From contig JAIOYV010000019.1 of NCBI GenBank assembly GCA_021740905.1, positions 16,277 to 80,276 of the forward strand: 64,000 nucleotides of DNA, in the 5' to 3' direction. Each line of letters starts with the position of its first letter. Positions within the stretch are counted from its first letter, which is position 1. This document shows, piece after piece, positions 1 through 9,283 of the stretch. The notes beneath the pieces are model-generated. The model did no database searches. It had not been told where the DNA came from and saw only the letters and a program-made list of their open reading frames with translations. The translations under genes and the position numbers were made by a program. The DNA is from Bacteroidales bacterium. Lineage in GTDB: Bacteria > Bacteroidota > Bacteroidia > Bacteroidales > M50B96.

Positions 1-397
1 CGATGCCATGGAAGTATCGTCCACCAACCCCATGCGGTTTTTAGTTGTCACACGGGTGTTGGCCGCCACGCTAATGATTCCCTTGCTGATCCTGTATGCC
101 GATGCGTTGGGCATATTAGGAAGCTGGGCAGGAGCCAATATCAAAGGCGATGTAACCTTCACCTTGTTTTTCTCCCAGGCTTTTGCCTCCATTGAATTCA
201 TCGATTTTTTGCCTGCTGTTGTTAAATCATTTTTTTTCGGCGCAGTCATTGGGATAGTTGGTTGCTACAAAGGGTATAATGCCGGGCGTGGAACCGAAAG
301 TGTTGGTATTGCAGCAAATTCGGCTGTAGTGTTGGCTTCGCTTATGGTGATCATTGTAGATATGATTGCAGTTCAAATTACCGATATGTTACTATAA
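1..397 (+). CDS. mlaE: MlaE-family ABC lipid-transport permease (5' end outside window)
   Basis: Inner-membrane permease of an MCE-type phospholipid transporter. Only the C-terminal half, about 130 residues of a family usually near 250, is in the window; the reading frame is open to base 1 and the sequence before the first in-window ATG (D-A-M-E-V) already matches the family's conserved loop. Visible features are the PMRFLVVTRVLA stretch typical of the family, several hydrophobic segments and the YNAGRGTESVG motif before the last membrane helix. The stop codon overlaps the ATG of the ATPase gene by one base, so the two are translationally linked. The family call is firm; the transported lipid is not shown by the sequence. 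Confidence 0.9.
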   Translation, partial: DAMEVSSTNPMRFLVVTRVLAATLMIPLLILYADALGILGSWAGANIKGDVTFTLFFSQAFASIEFIDFLPAVVKSFFFGAVIGIVGCYKGYNAGRGTESVGIAANSAVVLASLMVIIVDMIAVQITDMLL

Positions 398-1179
398 TGA
401 ACACAGCCCAAATAGACACAACACAGGATCCTTCGTCTAAAACAACTGGTTGCGAGCCGGTTATTGTGATCAATAACCTGAAGAAATCGTTTGGCCCCGA
501 GCCGGTACTGAAAGATGTTACCTTGCAGCTTTTTAATGGCGAGAACCTGGTTATTTTAGGCAAATCGGGTTCAGGAAAGTCTGTGCTTATCAAATGTATC
601 GTCCGGTTATTGACCCCCGACTATGGAACGATCAATGTGCTGGGTGAAAATATGAGTGCATTGAACAGTAAGGCATTGGGCGAGGTAAGGCAGAAAATTG
701 GTTTCCTTTTTCAAAGTGGTGCCTTGTACGATTCCATGACCGTGAAACAGAACCTTGAATTCCCCTTACGAAGAATAAGGAAGGGTCTTTCGGAAAACAA
801 AATAGAGGAAAAAGTGATTCGGGCTTTAAAAAATGTCGGGTTGGCCGATGCCCTGAATAAAATGCCCTCGCAGCTTTCGGGCGGTATGCGAAAACGGATC
901 AGTCTGGCCCGCACCATTGTGGTCGACCCATTGATCATGTTGTACGACGAACCCACCACCGGGCTTGACCCGGTTACTTCGGATGAAATTAGCTTGCTCA
1001 TCAATGAGGTTCAGAAAATATATAAAACTTCTTCCATCATCATCACTCATGATATCGAATGTGCACGTGCCACAGCCGACAGGATCCTCATGCTGAAGGA
1101 TGGAGAAGTGTACACAGAAGGTACTATAGCTGATTTCGAAAAATCCAATGACCCATTGATAAAATCATTCTTTAAATAA
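397..1179 (+). CDS. mlaF: MlaF-like ABC transporter ATP-binding protein
   Basis: ATPase that powers the MCE lipid transporter on the cytoplasmic face of the inner membrane. The 260-residue protein has a Walker A GKSGSGKS (55-62), Q-loop Gln106, the signature LSGGM (160-164), a Walker B ending MLYDEP with Glu185, D-loop residues and switch His218. Length and motif spacing fit the MlaF family. It overlaps the permease by one base and is followed 17 bp later by the MCE-domain gene, giving the usual E-F-D order. A 25-residue polar N-terminal extension precedes the ABC fold. The function follows from family and operon context. Confidence 0.93.
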   Translation: MNTAQIDTTQDPSSKTTGCEPVIVINNLKKSFGPEPVLKDVTLQLFNGENLVILGKSGSGKSVLIKCIVRLLTPDYGTINVLGENMSALNSKALGEVRQKIGFLFQSGALYDSMTVKQNLEFPLRRIRKGLSENKIEEKVIRALKNVGLADALNKMPSQLSGGMRKRISLARTIVVDPLIMLYDEPTTGLDPVTSDEISLLINEVQKIYKTSSIIITHDIECARATADRILMLKDGEVYTEGTIADFEKSNDPLIKSFFK

Positions 1180-1196
1180 AATTAATACTTGAAATC

Positions 1197-1904
1197 ATGG
1201 ATACGCACACACCGAAGTTTAAGGTACGATTGGGGATATTTGTGGCAGGCGGGCTGGCCATTTTTATATTTGCCATATTCATTATCGGGAAACAAAAGAA
1301 CCTGTTTAACCCTGTGCTTAAACTGAATACTACTTTTTACAATGTGAGCGGGTTACAGGTGGGCAATAACATCCGTTTTTCCGGGATTAATGTAGGCACG
1401 GTCGACAACATACATATCTTAAATGATTCAACAGTCATAGTCGAAATGTTGATCAGAAGGGAAGTACAGCAGTTTATTAAAACGGACTGTGTGGTTGCAA
1501 TTGGTTCGGAGGGCCTTATTGGCGACCGGCTGTTAATCATTACCCAGGGCGGCACCAATACACCTTTGGCAAAGGAAAACCAACGGCTTTTGTCGGTTGA
1601 GCCAGTTGAAACAGATGCGATTATGGCCAGCCTACAGGTAACCGCAGACAATGCTGCAATTATTTCCGATCAGTTGGCCGAAATAATGGTTAAATTGAAT
1701 AACGGGCAAGGAACTCTCGGGCGATTGATCTCGGATTCGACTGTGGCGGATAATCTCGACGAAACCATCCTGAATCTTAAAAAAAGCAGCAAAGGACTAA
1801 ATGAAAATATGAATGCGGCCAAGGAGAATTTCCTTTTAAGAGGATATTTCAGAAGGAAAGCTGAACAAGCCGAAGAAAAGAAAGAGGATGCTGGGGAAAA
1901 ATAG
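1197..1904 (+). CDS. mlaD: MCE-domain (MlaD-like) substrate-binding protein
   Basis: Membrane-anchored periplasmic MCE protein expected to form the lipid-carrying ring of the transporter. It has one N-terminal transmembrane segment (about 10-31) and then a single MCE domain (about 40-120), with the family's VSGLQVGNNIRFSGINVGTV and IGSEGLIGDRLL-type motifs. The tail is helical and charged, rich in Glu and Lys, about 235 residues in all. It is the third gene of the operon, 17 bp after the ATPase, and its stop lies only 2-5 bp before the start of the Omp85-like gene. A single MCE domain with a short tail resembles MlaD rather than the tube-forming PqiB or LetB. Confidence 0.92.
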   Translation: MDTHTPKFKVRLGIFVAGGLAIFIFAIFIIGKQKNLFNPVLKLNTTFYNVSGLQVGNNIRFSGINVGTVDNIHILNDSTVIVEMLIRREVQQFIKTDCVVAIGSEGLIGDRLLIITQGGTNTPLAKENQRLLSVEPVETDAIMASLQVTADNAAIISDQLAEIMVKLNNGQGTLGRLISDSTVADNLDETILNLKKSSKGLNENMNAAKENFLLRGYFRRKAEQAEEKKEDAGEK

Positions 1905-1906
1905 GA

Positions 1907-3736
1907 GTGATGTGGTTCAAGATTATTGTCATACTTCTGTTTTTGCATGGATCCTGTGAGTTTGCAACTGCACAGGAAGAGCCGGCAAAAAAAGACTCCA
2001 CTCTTTTTTATAAGAATCTTGAAACCTATTCCAAGCGTAGCGAATTGAAAAGTATAGCATACAGGATATTTTTAAAACCAGTCATAAAAAGGCAATCCAA
2101 AAGGAAGGTATATCGAAAATTGATTCATAATTCGTACAAGGCGTTTGAAGGAAAAGTAATCAGGAAAATCTACATTAACCCAATGGATCCTTTTGGATAT
2201 TCCGTGAATGATCCGATGGACACATCGCGATACTTTTTAACTGTAATCGGGAATAAGTTGCATATACAATCCCAGACCATCACCATTCGAAACCTGTTAT
2301 TGATCCGGCAAAATCAAGTGTTCGATTCCTTGCTGGTGAGGGAATCGGAACGTTTGGTGCGTAGTCGGGATTATGTAAAGGATGTTTCATTTTTCATTAT
2401 ACCTGTTTCAGAAAATTCCGATTCCGTTGATATTTTTATCCGCGAATTGGATAGGTGGAGCATTCTTCCTGCCCAGGGGTTTTCGACTTCGAGCATGACT
2501 TTTGGTTTGATGGATAAAAATTTTTCGGGTTTAGGGCACGAATCACAAAATCGCTTTACATGGCATCCTTCAACCGGCGACTTAGCCTTCGACATTAAAT
2601 ACACGATTCCCAATTTCCGAAATACTTATATTGGTACAACGCTACAATATAGGAAGGATGAATACGGAAATTATATCAGGAGTTTGGGATTTGACCGCCC
2701 TTTTTTTTCGCCCTTTGCCAAATGGGCCGCCGGGGTGAATTTTTCTCAGCAATTTCAACAGCATTTCAACCTATCAAACGACTCGTTGATCGAGCTGCAA
2801 ACATCAAAATATAATACGCAAGATTTTTGGGCAGGCAATGCCATGCAATTGTTCAAAGGGACTTCAGAATTGACCCGGACAACAAATTTTATTTCCACCT
2901 TGCGTTTTTTACGGATCCGCTATCTCGAAAAACCAATCGAAAAAACCGACCCGGGGCATTTATTTTTAAACGAAGATTTTTACCTCCTAAGTTTTGGGAT
3001 ATCATCACGAAGATATGTGCGCGACAAATTTATTTTTAAATATGGTGTAACAGAAGATGTGCCTATTGGGAAAGTGTACAACCTGACAGCAGGCTACCAA
3101 ATTAAAAACAATATTTCTCGTGTGTATTTAGCCGCTCGCATGTCATTGGGCCATTATTATCCTTGGGGGTACCTGACTTATAATGTCGAATACGGAACTT
3201 TTTTCAGGGCAGCAAGTATGCAACAGGGAGCTTTCGGTGTAAATGTAAATTATATCACAGGTTTGATCGAAGTAGGGAATTGGAAATTCAGGCAATTTAT
3301 TAAACAACAGCTTACGATTGGCATAAACAGGTTCCCTACCGATAGTTTGACCCTCAACGACGGATATGGCCTGGATGGTTTCAACAGTCCTGATTTGTCG
3401 GGCAATAGCCGCCTGATATTGACCCTGCAAGCTCAATCGTACACCCCATGGAATATCATCGGATTCCGGTTTGGCCCCTATATTACCTATTCGCTTGGGA
3501 TGCTTGGCGATGCCCCGACTGGTTTTAAAAACAGCAAAATGTATTCGCAATTTGGGCTTGGTGTTTTAGTCAAAAACGAGAACCTGGTTTTTAATGCTTT
3601 TCAGGTATCTATTGCATTTTACCCCATCATTCCTGGCCTGGGGCATAATTTGTTTAAACCAAACTCATATAAAACAACCGAATTTGGCTTTAGCGATTTT
3701 GAAATTGGAAAACCTGCAACTGTGGTATATCAATAA
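1907..3736 (+). CDS. Omp85/BamA-TamA-like outer-membrane barrel with POTRA-like region
   Basis: Predicted outer-membrane protein of about 609 residues. A signal peptide ends near ATAQ (residue 23). A POTRA-like region at about 75-195 carries the pattern of a ligand region, then IRNLLLIRQNQVFD and ESERLVRSRDYVKDV, typical of Omp85 POTRA domains. The rest is an aromatic-rich beta-barrel of short alternating strands. Translation can start at GTG 1907 or ATG 1910. It is the fourth gene of the MCE operon, with almost no spacer after mlaD. Omp85 proteins usually insert or secrete outer-membrane proteins; here the position suggests an outer-membrane partner for the lipid pathway, which is inference. 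The exact Omp85 subclass is uncertain. Confidence 0.75.
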   Translation: MMWFKIIVILLFLHGSCEFATAQEEPAKKDSTLFYKNLETYSKRSELKSIAYRIFLKPVIKRQSKRKVYRKLIHNSYKAFEGKVIRKIYINPMDPFGYSVNDPMDTSRYFLTVIGNKLHIQSQTITIRNLLLIRQNQVFDSLLVRESERLVRSRDYVKDVSFFIIPVSENSDSVDIFIRELDRWSILPAQGFSTSSMTFGLMDKNFSGLGHESQNRFTWHPSTGDLAFDIKYTIPNFRNTYIGTTLQYRKDEYGNYIRSLGFDRPFFSPFAKWAAGVNFSQQFQQHFNLSNDSLIELQTSKYNTQDFWAGNAMQLFKGTSELTRTTNFISTLRFLRIRYLEKPIEKTDPGHLFLNEDFYLLSFGISSRRYVRDKFIFKYGVTEDVPIGKVYNLTAGYQIKNNISRVYLAARMSLGHYYPWGYLTYNVEYGTFFRAASMQQGAFGVNVNYITGLIEVGNWKFRQFIKQQLTIGINRFPTDSLTLNDGYGLDGFNSPDLSGNSRLILTLQAQSYTPWNIIGFRFGPYITYSLGMLGDAPTGFKNSKMYSQFGLGVLVKNENLVFNAFQVSIAFYPIIPGLGHNLFKPNSYKTTEFGFSDFEIGKPATVVYQ

Positions 3737-3830
3737 AGAAATCGGATTGTGAGTTTTGGAAAATAAGTCAATTCATTCAAATTCCTTCGCAAATGTATGG
3801 GTCATGTTCGTATTTCATGTAACATATTTT

Positions 3831-3900
3831 AAATGTGTGAATTATGTTACTTATATTAAAATTTGTGTAACACTTCTGGAGATAGCAGGATTTACTTTTG
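3831..3900 (+). promoter_or_regulatory. Bipartite operator/promoter, copy 1 (upstream of Ig-repeat lipoprotein)
   Basis: TGTGTGAATTATGTTAC begins at 3834 and TGTGTAACACTTC at 3864, exactly 30 bp later. The core half-sites TGTTA (3845) and TGTAA (3866) are 21 bp apart as direct repeats. A perfect Bacteroidota -7 box TACTTTTG (3893-3900) begins 19 bp after the second element. The ATG at 3941 is about 40 bp further on. The same arrangement occurs four more times in the window. Confidence 0.75.
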
Positions 3901-3940
3901 TATTGAGATAATTCATTCAACATAAATAAAAAAAACGAAG

Positions 3941-6688
3941 ATGAAAACGAAAGGAAAAAGACTATGGATGACCACAATCACAAGTTTATTATTGATGGCC
4001 GTAGTTATAGGAGGATGCAAAAAGGATAATTATGTGGAAGTTGATGGTGTATGCCCGGTTGTCATATCTACAGACCCCATAAATGCTGCTTTAGGAGTAC
4101 CTCTTGACCAGATTATTTCGGCAACATTTAATGAAAAGATGAACCCTGCTACTATTAACCAGGGATCATTTACTTTAATTGGAACCACGAAAAATGTATT
4201 GCAGGGAATTTCAGGCAGCTTGACGTACAATGAAGCGAATGCTACGATGAGCTTTGTGCCAGATACATTTCTTACTGCTAACACGACCTATTCCGGTAGG
4301 GTTGAATCATCTATTAAAGATTTAATGGGCAATGCCTTACAAACTGATCATGTATGGACATTTACCACAGGTACAACCTTGTCACCCATGGTAATTTCAA
4401 CTGACCCTGTAAATAATGCTACGGGTGTATTCCTTAATAAAGTGGTTTTCGCATCCTTCAACATACCAATGGATCCGTTGACAATTAACGATACAACTTT
4501 TACCTTAAAACAAGGAACAACCTTAATCGCAGGGGCAGTTTCATACTACGGTATGGCAGCCTCTTTTACAACTGCTTTGGAATTAACACCCAACACAATT
4601 TATACAGGTTCAATCACAACCGATGTTAAGGATATTTCCGGCAATCCACTGGAAGTGACCTATGTCTGGACATTTACAACTGGAAATGTTGTGGCTCCAA
4701 AAGTGATTTCGACCGAACCTGCATACAATGAAACGGGAGTTGCTCTAAATAAAATTGTTACTGCCACTTTTAGCGTACCTATGGATCCCCTGACAATCAA
4801 CGGGACAAACTTCAAAGTTAAACAAGGGACAATATCTGTTGCAGGAGCAATTAATTACGCAGGTACTACTGCTTTCTTTATTCCTTCCAGTGCTCTTACA
4901 TCCAACACCATGTATACGTGTGCTATTTCGACAGGAGCTAAGAACATAGCTGGAACGCCTCTTGTGAATGATTACTTATGGACATTCACAACAGGATCCA
5001 TTTTGGCTCCCAGTGTGATTTCTACTGATCCAGTAAACAATGAAACAAGTGTAGCCATAACTAAAATAGTTACCGCAACTTTTAACGAGCCAATGGATCC
5101 ATTGTCCGTTACTCCGACAACCTTTCTATTAAAACAAGGGACAAATTTGGTTGAAGGATTTATTTCTTATACGAATTCTAATGCAACCTTTGTACCTACT
5201 TTTGCTCTTACTCCTAGTGCCATTTATACTTGCACTATTACTACCGGAGTTAAAAATGTTGCTGGTATTCCACTGGCAAATAACTATATATGGTCATTTA
5301 CAACACAAAGTCTCTCTGATCCTCTGGTGATATATACCGATCCCTTAAACAATGCTCAGAATGTACCCCTTAATCAGGTAGTTACTGCAAGCTTTAATAT
5401 GCCGATGGCTTTGTTGACTATTAATTCCAGCACCTTTACCTTAAGTGATGGATCCTCATTAATAACCGGAATCGTATCGTACACAGGAACAACTGCATCA
5501 TTCACACCCTCCGGTGATCTTGACCCTGGTACTACTTATACTGGTACAATTACTACAGGTGCTGAGAGTACTACAAGTATGCCATTGGTTAATAATTATG
5601 AATGGACATTTACCACTATTTCAAATGTGGCTCCCCTGGTGATTCTTACCGACCCGGCAAACAATGATACAGAAGTACCTCTCAATAAAACAGTAACTAC
5701 AGACTTTGATATGGAAATGGATGCATTAACTATTAGTTCTGCCACCTTTACCTTGTTTGATGGAGTTAATTTGGTAACAGGCACAGTCTCGTATACAGGT
5801 ACTATGGCATCCTTTATTCCTACTGGTGGGCTTTTGTCAGGAATCACCTATACTGCAACAATAACAACCGGGGCAACGAACCTTGGAGGAATTCCTTTGG
5901 CAGTTGACTATGAGTGGAGCTTTTCCACCCAGACAATTGTAGTTCCACCAACAGTTGATCTTGGAAGTGCATCTATTTTTGGAGCTTTTGGAGGAAATGC
6001 CGGGATCACTAATCAGGGATTAAATACCGTAATTAATGGAGCTATTTCGACCACCGCAGCCTCTACTTTAGTAACTGGTTTCCACGATGGACTAACCAGT
6101 GATGTGTACACTGAAACACCTCTCAATGTTGGGCTTGTTACGGATGGAATATTTACAGCCCCACCATTTCCTGGAACTGCTACCTCAGAAGCTATTGCAA
6201 CCCAGGGCTTGATTGATGCCACCGCTGCTTACCTTAGTATTTCTCCCGCTTCAATGCCAGGAGGTATAGATCCAGGCAGTGGAGAATTAGGAGGATTAAC
6301 TCTATATCCTGGTGTCTATAAATCTGCAAGTGGTACTTTTAATATTTCGAACGGGCCTCTTACATTAGATGCCCAGGGTGATCCGAACGCAACCTGGGTA
6401 TTCCAAACTGCCGCTGGACTTACTGTGGGCATTGCCGGACCAACAGGTGCGCGTAGTGTTCTTCTGGTAAACGGAGGCTTGCCTAAGAATGTATTTTGGT
6501 ATGTGGGCAGTTCAGCAACTATTAACGGAGCCGGCGGAGGCGTTGTTGTGGGAACTATTATAGCTAACTCAGGAGTTACCTTCTCTACACCGGGAAATAC
6601 TGTTCAAACCGTACTTAATGGTAGAGCGATTTCACTGATTGCTTCAGTTACCGTGGTAAACACAACCATTAATGTACCAGCCCCATAA
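3941..6688 (+). CDS. Lipoprotein with six Ig-like (Big_5/SbsA) repeats and a DUF3494 ice-binding-like domain
   Basis: Cell-surface lipoprotein of 915 residues. The signal peptide ends in IGGC with lipidated Cys26. Six Ig-like repeats of about 104 residues follow (about 37-665), each opening with a variant of P-x-V-I-S-T-D-P and ending in W-T-F-T-T. These match the Big_5/SbsA Ig-like family. Residues about 670-915 form a DUF3494 domain, the fold of ice-binding proteins, with GNAGITNQGLNT near its start, LTLYPGVYKS in the middle and ATWVFQ later. DUF3494 domains are also used as adhesins, so ice binding is not established. It is first after operator copy 1 and probably co-transcribed with the OmpA-family gene downstream. 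Confidence 0.85.
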   Translation: MKTKGKRLWMTTITSLLLMAVVIGGCKKDNYVEVDGVCPVVISTDPINAALGVPLDQIISATFNEKMNPATINQGSFTLIGTTKNVLQGISGSLTYNEANATMSFVPDTFLTANTTYSGRVESSIKDLMGNALQTDHVWTFTTGTTLSPMVISTDPVNNATGVFLNKVVFASFNIPMDPLTINDTTFTLKQGTTLIAGAVSYYGMAASFTTALELTPNTIYTGSITTDVKDISGNPLEVTYVWTFTTGNVVAPKVISTEPAYNETGVALNKIVTATFSVPMDPLTINGTNFKVKQGTISVAGAINYAGTTAFFIPSSALTSNTMYTCAISTGAKNIAGTPLVNDYLWTFTTGSILAPSVISTDPVNNETSVAITKIVTATFNEPMDPLSVTPTTFLLKQGTNLVEGFISYTNSNATFVPTFALTPSAIYTCTITTGVKNVAGIPLANNYIWSFTTQSLSDPLVIYTDPLNNAQNVPLNQVVTASFNMPMALLTINSSTFTLSDGSSLITGIVSYTGTTASFTPSGDLDPGTTYTGTITTGAESTTSMPLVNNYEWTFTTISNVAPLVILTDPANNDTEVPLNKTVTTDFDMEMDALTISSATFTLFDGVNLVTGTVSYTGTMASFIPTGGLLSGITYTATITTGATNLGGIPLAVDYEWSFSTQTIVVPPTVDLGSASIFGAFGGNAGITNQGLNTVINGAISTTAASTLVTGFHDGLTSDVYTETPLNVGLVTDGIFTAPPFPGTATSEAIATQGLIDATAAYLSISPASMPGGIDPGSGELGGLTLYPGVYKSASGTFNISNGPLTLDAQGDPNATWVFQTAAGLTVGIAGPTGARSVLLVNGGLPKNVFWYVGSSATINGAGGGVVVGTIIANSGVTFSTPGNTVQTVLNGRAISLIASVTVVNTTINVPAP
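4051..5935 (+). repeat. Six tandem ~312-bp coding repeats (Ig-like domains)
   Basis: The six Ig-like domains of the lipoprotein gene are tandem repeats of about 312 bp, starting near 4057, 4387, 4699, 5011, 5323 and 5635. Copies 2-4 are closer to one another than to the first and last, consistent with expansion by internal duplication. Confidence 0.8.
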
Positions 6689-6783
6689 TCAGGCAGAAGT
6701 TAAAGGTATTAAAGCCAACAACTTTATCCTGTTAAAAGGTGGATTTTTACACATAAAATAAATTGAAAATAAAAACTAAAAAT

Positions 6784-8850
6784 ATGAAATTGAAAAATAT
6801 CTCAAAAAAGGGACTCCATATATTGTGGTCACCTTATAGCCTGGCTATTAAGAGCCTAATAATAGGTGCTTTATTTTTGATAGTTATTCAGGCTCCTGTA
6901 AAAGCACAGGATGCTCAATACACAAAACCTTCTTGGATGTTTGGTTTAGCGGGCGGTGCTAATTTTAATTTCTACCGGGGGGCCACACATCAGATAAGTG
7001 CTGACTTTGCTCCCCCGGCTACATTTCATAACGGACAAGGAGTCGGTCTCTTTGTAGCACCGCTTTTAGAGTTTCATCGCCCTGATTCGAGATGGGGTTT
7101 CATGTTTCAGGCAGGATACGACAACAGAAAAGGCGAATTCGATCAGGTTGTTACTCCTTGTAATTGCCCGGCTGATTTAGAAACTGACTTAAGCTATATA
7201 ACAATAGAGCCAAGTTTGCGCCTGGCACCGTTTAAGTCTAATTTCTACATGTATGCTGGTCCTCGCCTGGCTTTCAATTTGGGAAAATCGTTTATCTACC
7301 AGTTAGGGATCAATCCGGCTTACCCCGAACAAGAGGCCACCCCTGATATAGAAGGCGATTTCAGCAATATGAACAAATCGCTTATCTCTTTACAAATCGG
7401 CGCTGGATATGATATTCCACTTTCTACGCTGAACAAGCACAGTCAATTTGTTCTCTCCCCATTTGTTTCATTTCAACCTTATTTTGGCCAGTCCCCCCGT
7501 TCAATCGAAACATGGAATAATTCGACCCTGAGAGTAGGGGTGACTCTTAAAATTGGACGTGGCAGCAAAATTTCGAGATCTGAAATGGGAAAAGCAACTA
7601 CCAAAAAAGATGAAGTTATTGTATCTGCCGGACTCGTTAAGGCTGAACCTATTGGAACGTTTACAGTAAATTCTCCTATAAACGTTCCGGTCGAACGAAG
7701 GGTAAGGGAAATATTTCCGCTTCGAAACTATGTCTACTTCGATTTAGGATCCACCGAGATCCCCGAGCGTTATGTATTGCTCCGAAAAGATCAGGTGAAA
7801 GACTTTAAAGAAGATCAATTGGAAGTATTCAAACCTAAAAGATTGACTGGGCGTTCAGATCGACAAATGATTGTCTATTATAATATTCTTAATATTCTCG
7901 GTGATCGTATGGAGAAAAATCCTTCCACAACCATTACTTTAGTTGGATCGTCAGAAAAAGGACCAAAAGACGGTCTGGTAATGGCAGAATCAATCAAGGA
8001 TTATCTTGTAAATGTTTTTGGAATTGATCCCTCGAGGATCAGTACCAAAGGGAATGATAAACCGGAAAATCCATCTTTGCAGCCAGGTGGCACCAAAGAG
8101 CTTGACCTCCTTCGTGAAGGAGACCGAAGAGTAACCATAGAGAGCAATTCGAAAGTCTTGCTGATGGAATTTCAAAGTGGTTCGGATGCACCATTGAAAC
8201 CTGTGGAAATCAATACTGTGCAGGTAGCCCCGCTCGACAGTTATGTAACTTTCGATGTTGACGATGCAAGCTCTTATACATCAACATCACTGGAAATCAG
8301 AGACGAAAATGGCACAGTGCAAAATTTCGGACCTTATACTGATGAAGTTATTCGCATTCCCGGAAAATCCATTCTTGGTACTCGGTCAGAAGGCGACTAC
8401 AAAGTGACTCTGATTGGTCAGACCAAAACAGGCAAGACGGTTAAGAAGGAATCTTCCATTCATATAGTACTTTGGACCCCACCCCAGGACGAGCAAGGAA
8501 TGAGATTCAGTATCATTTTTGAATTTAATGAGTCGAAGACGATCGCAATTTACGAAAAGTATCTCACTGATATCGTGGCACCGAAGATTCCCAAAGGCGG
8601 AACGGTTATTATTCACGGACATACCGATAACATCGGAGAGGAAGCCTACAATAAGACATTGTCATTAGACAGGGCCAGGGAGGTCAGGGAAATTATTGAA
8701 AAAGCCTTGTCGACAGAAAAAAGAAGAGATGTTAAATTTGAAGTTTACGGTTTCGGTGAAGCTCAATACCTATCCCCTTTTGAAAATAAATTTCCGGAGG
8801 AACGTTCTTATAACCGTACAGTTGTAATTGATATTATTCCTGGGAAGTAG
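6784..8850 (+). CDS. Large OmpA-family protein: outer-membrane barrel plus periplasmic OmpA domains
   Basis: A protein of 688 residues from the chosen ATG at 6784; an in-frame TTG at 6763 is less likely. After a long signal sequence ending PVKAQ comes a barrel-like region with aromatic strands (about 45-260). A middle region resembles a degenerate OmpA-like fold (about 310-460), with YFDLGSTEIPERY and GDRRVTIES. The C-terminal OmpA-like peptidoglycan-binding domain (about 575-688) has FEFNES, HGHTDNIGEE, the LSLDRAREVR helix and a closing SYNRTVVIDI. The domain should anchor the outer membrane to peptidoglycan. It follows the Ig-repeat lipoprotein by 95 bp on the same strand and ends just before a terminator. 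Confidence 0.85.
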   Translation: MKLKNISKKGLHILWSPYSLAIKSLIIGALFLIVIQAPVKAQDAQYTKPSWMFGLAGGANFNFYRGATHQISADFAPPATFHNGQGVGLFVAPLLEFHRPDSRWGFMFQAGYDNRKGEFDQVVTPCNCPADLETDLSYITIEPSLRLAPFKSNFYMYAGPRLAFNLGKSFIYQLGINPAYPEQEATPDIEGDFSNMNKSLISLQIGAGYDIPLSTLNKHSQFVLSPFVSFQPYFGQSPRSIETWNNSTLRVGVTLKIGRGSKISRSEMGKATTKKDEVIVSAGLVKAEPIGTFTVNSPINVPVERRVREIFPLRNYVYFDLGSTEIPERYVLLRKDQVKDFKEDQLEVFKPKRLTGRSDRQMIVYYNILNILGDRMEKNPSTTITLVGSSEKGPKDGLVMAESIKDYLVNVFGIDPSRISTKGNDKPENPSLQPGGTKELDLLREGDRRVTIESNSKVLLMEFQSGSDAPLKPVEINTVQVAPLDSYVTFDVDDASSYTSTSLEIRDENGTVQNFGPYTDEVIRIPGKSILGTRSEGDYKVTLIGQTKTGKTVKKESSIHIVLWTPPQDEQGMRFSIIFEFNESKTIAIYEKYLTDIVAPKIPKGGTVIIHGHTDNIGEEAYNKTLSLDRAREVREIIEKALSTEKRRDVKFEVYGFGEAQYLSPFENKFPEERSYNRTVVIDIIPGK

Positions 8851-8877
8851 GTAGTCTAATCCTTCAAATTAACCCCG

Positions 8878-8916
8878 TAAAAAAAAAGAGGCTTTTCATG
8901 AAGCCTCTTTTTTTAT
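8878..8916 (+). terminator. Rho-independent terminator after the OmpA-family gene
   Basis: The stem AAAGAGGCTT / AAGCCTCTTT has a short TTCATG loop and is flanked by an A-run and a T-run (8911 onward). It is near-symmetric and could act in both directions. It closes the unit that starts at operator copy 1. Confidence 0.85.
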
Positions 8917-9187
8917 ACCACAATTCATCAAACCCTCATGTTGAAAGAATAAATACACAAGCAATAACTGACAAGAGCTATCCAACGAAAGTGCAATCGT
9001 CTCCAAACATGGATTTGATTGTAATTCATTCTATCGCTATTAGCCACCTTTGGAGGCACTACAATTTTAGAGGGAGTTTCATTGAAGGAGATTTACCCCG
9101 TGTTGAGTATAAAATCCTGCCCAATACTCCAACACCCTATTATTCAAATTCTTAGCCTATTTAACTCTGGCTTATGCTTGTTTGTTT
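8917..9187. other. Intergenic spacer without recognised gene
   Basis: Between the terminator and operator copy 2 there is only unremarkable A+T-rich sequence. A short open frame here shows no family resemblance and starts inside the terminator stem, so it is not called as a gene. Confidence 0.5.
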
Positions 9188-9257
9188 AAATGTGTGAATG
9201 ATGTAACTAATTGCCCAAGTTGTGTAACACTTCTTGATTTAAAGGTTGCCAACTTTG
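9188..9257 (+). promoter_or_regulatory. Bipartite operator/promoter, copy 2 (upstream of OmpA lipoprotein)
   Basis: TGTGTGAATGATGTAAC starts at 9191 and TGTGTAACACTTC at 9221, 30 bp apart. TGTAA half-sites lie at 9202 and 9223, 21 bp apart. The -7-like box CAACTTTG (9250-9257) begins 19 bp after the second element, the same geometry as copy 1. The gene's ATG is at 9284. Confidence 0.75.
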
Positions 9258-9283
9258 CATTAATATTCACTAAAAAAAATAAA

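Noticed and set aside
8898..9155. Open frame of 85 codons after the OmpA-family gene
   Set aside because: It starts inside a terminator stem, shows no family features and sits in a spacer.
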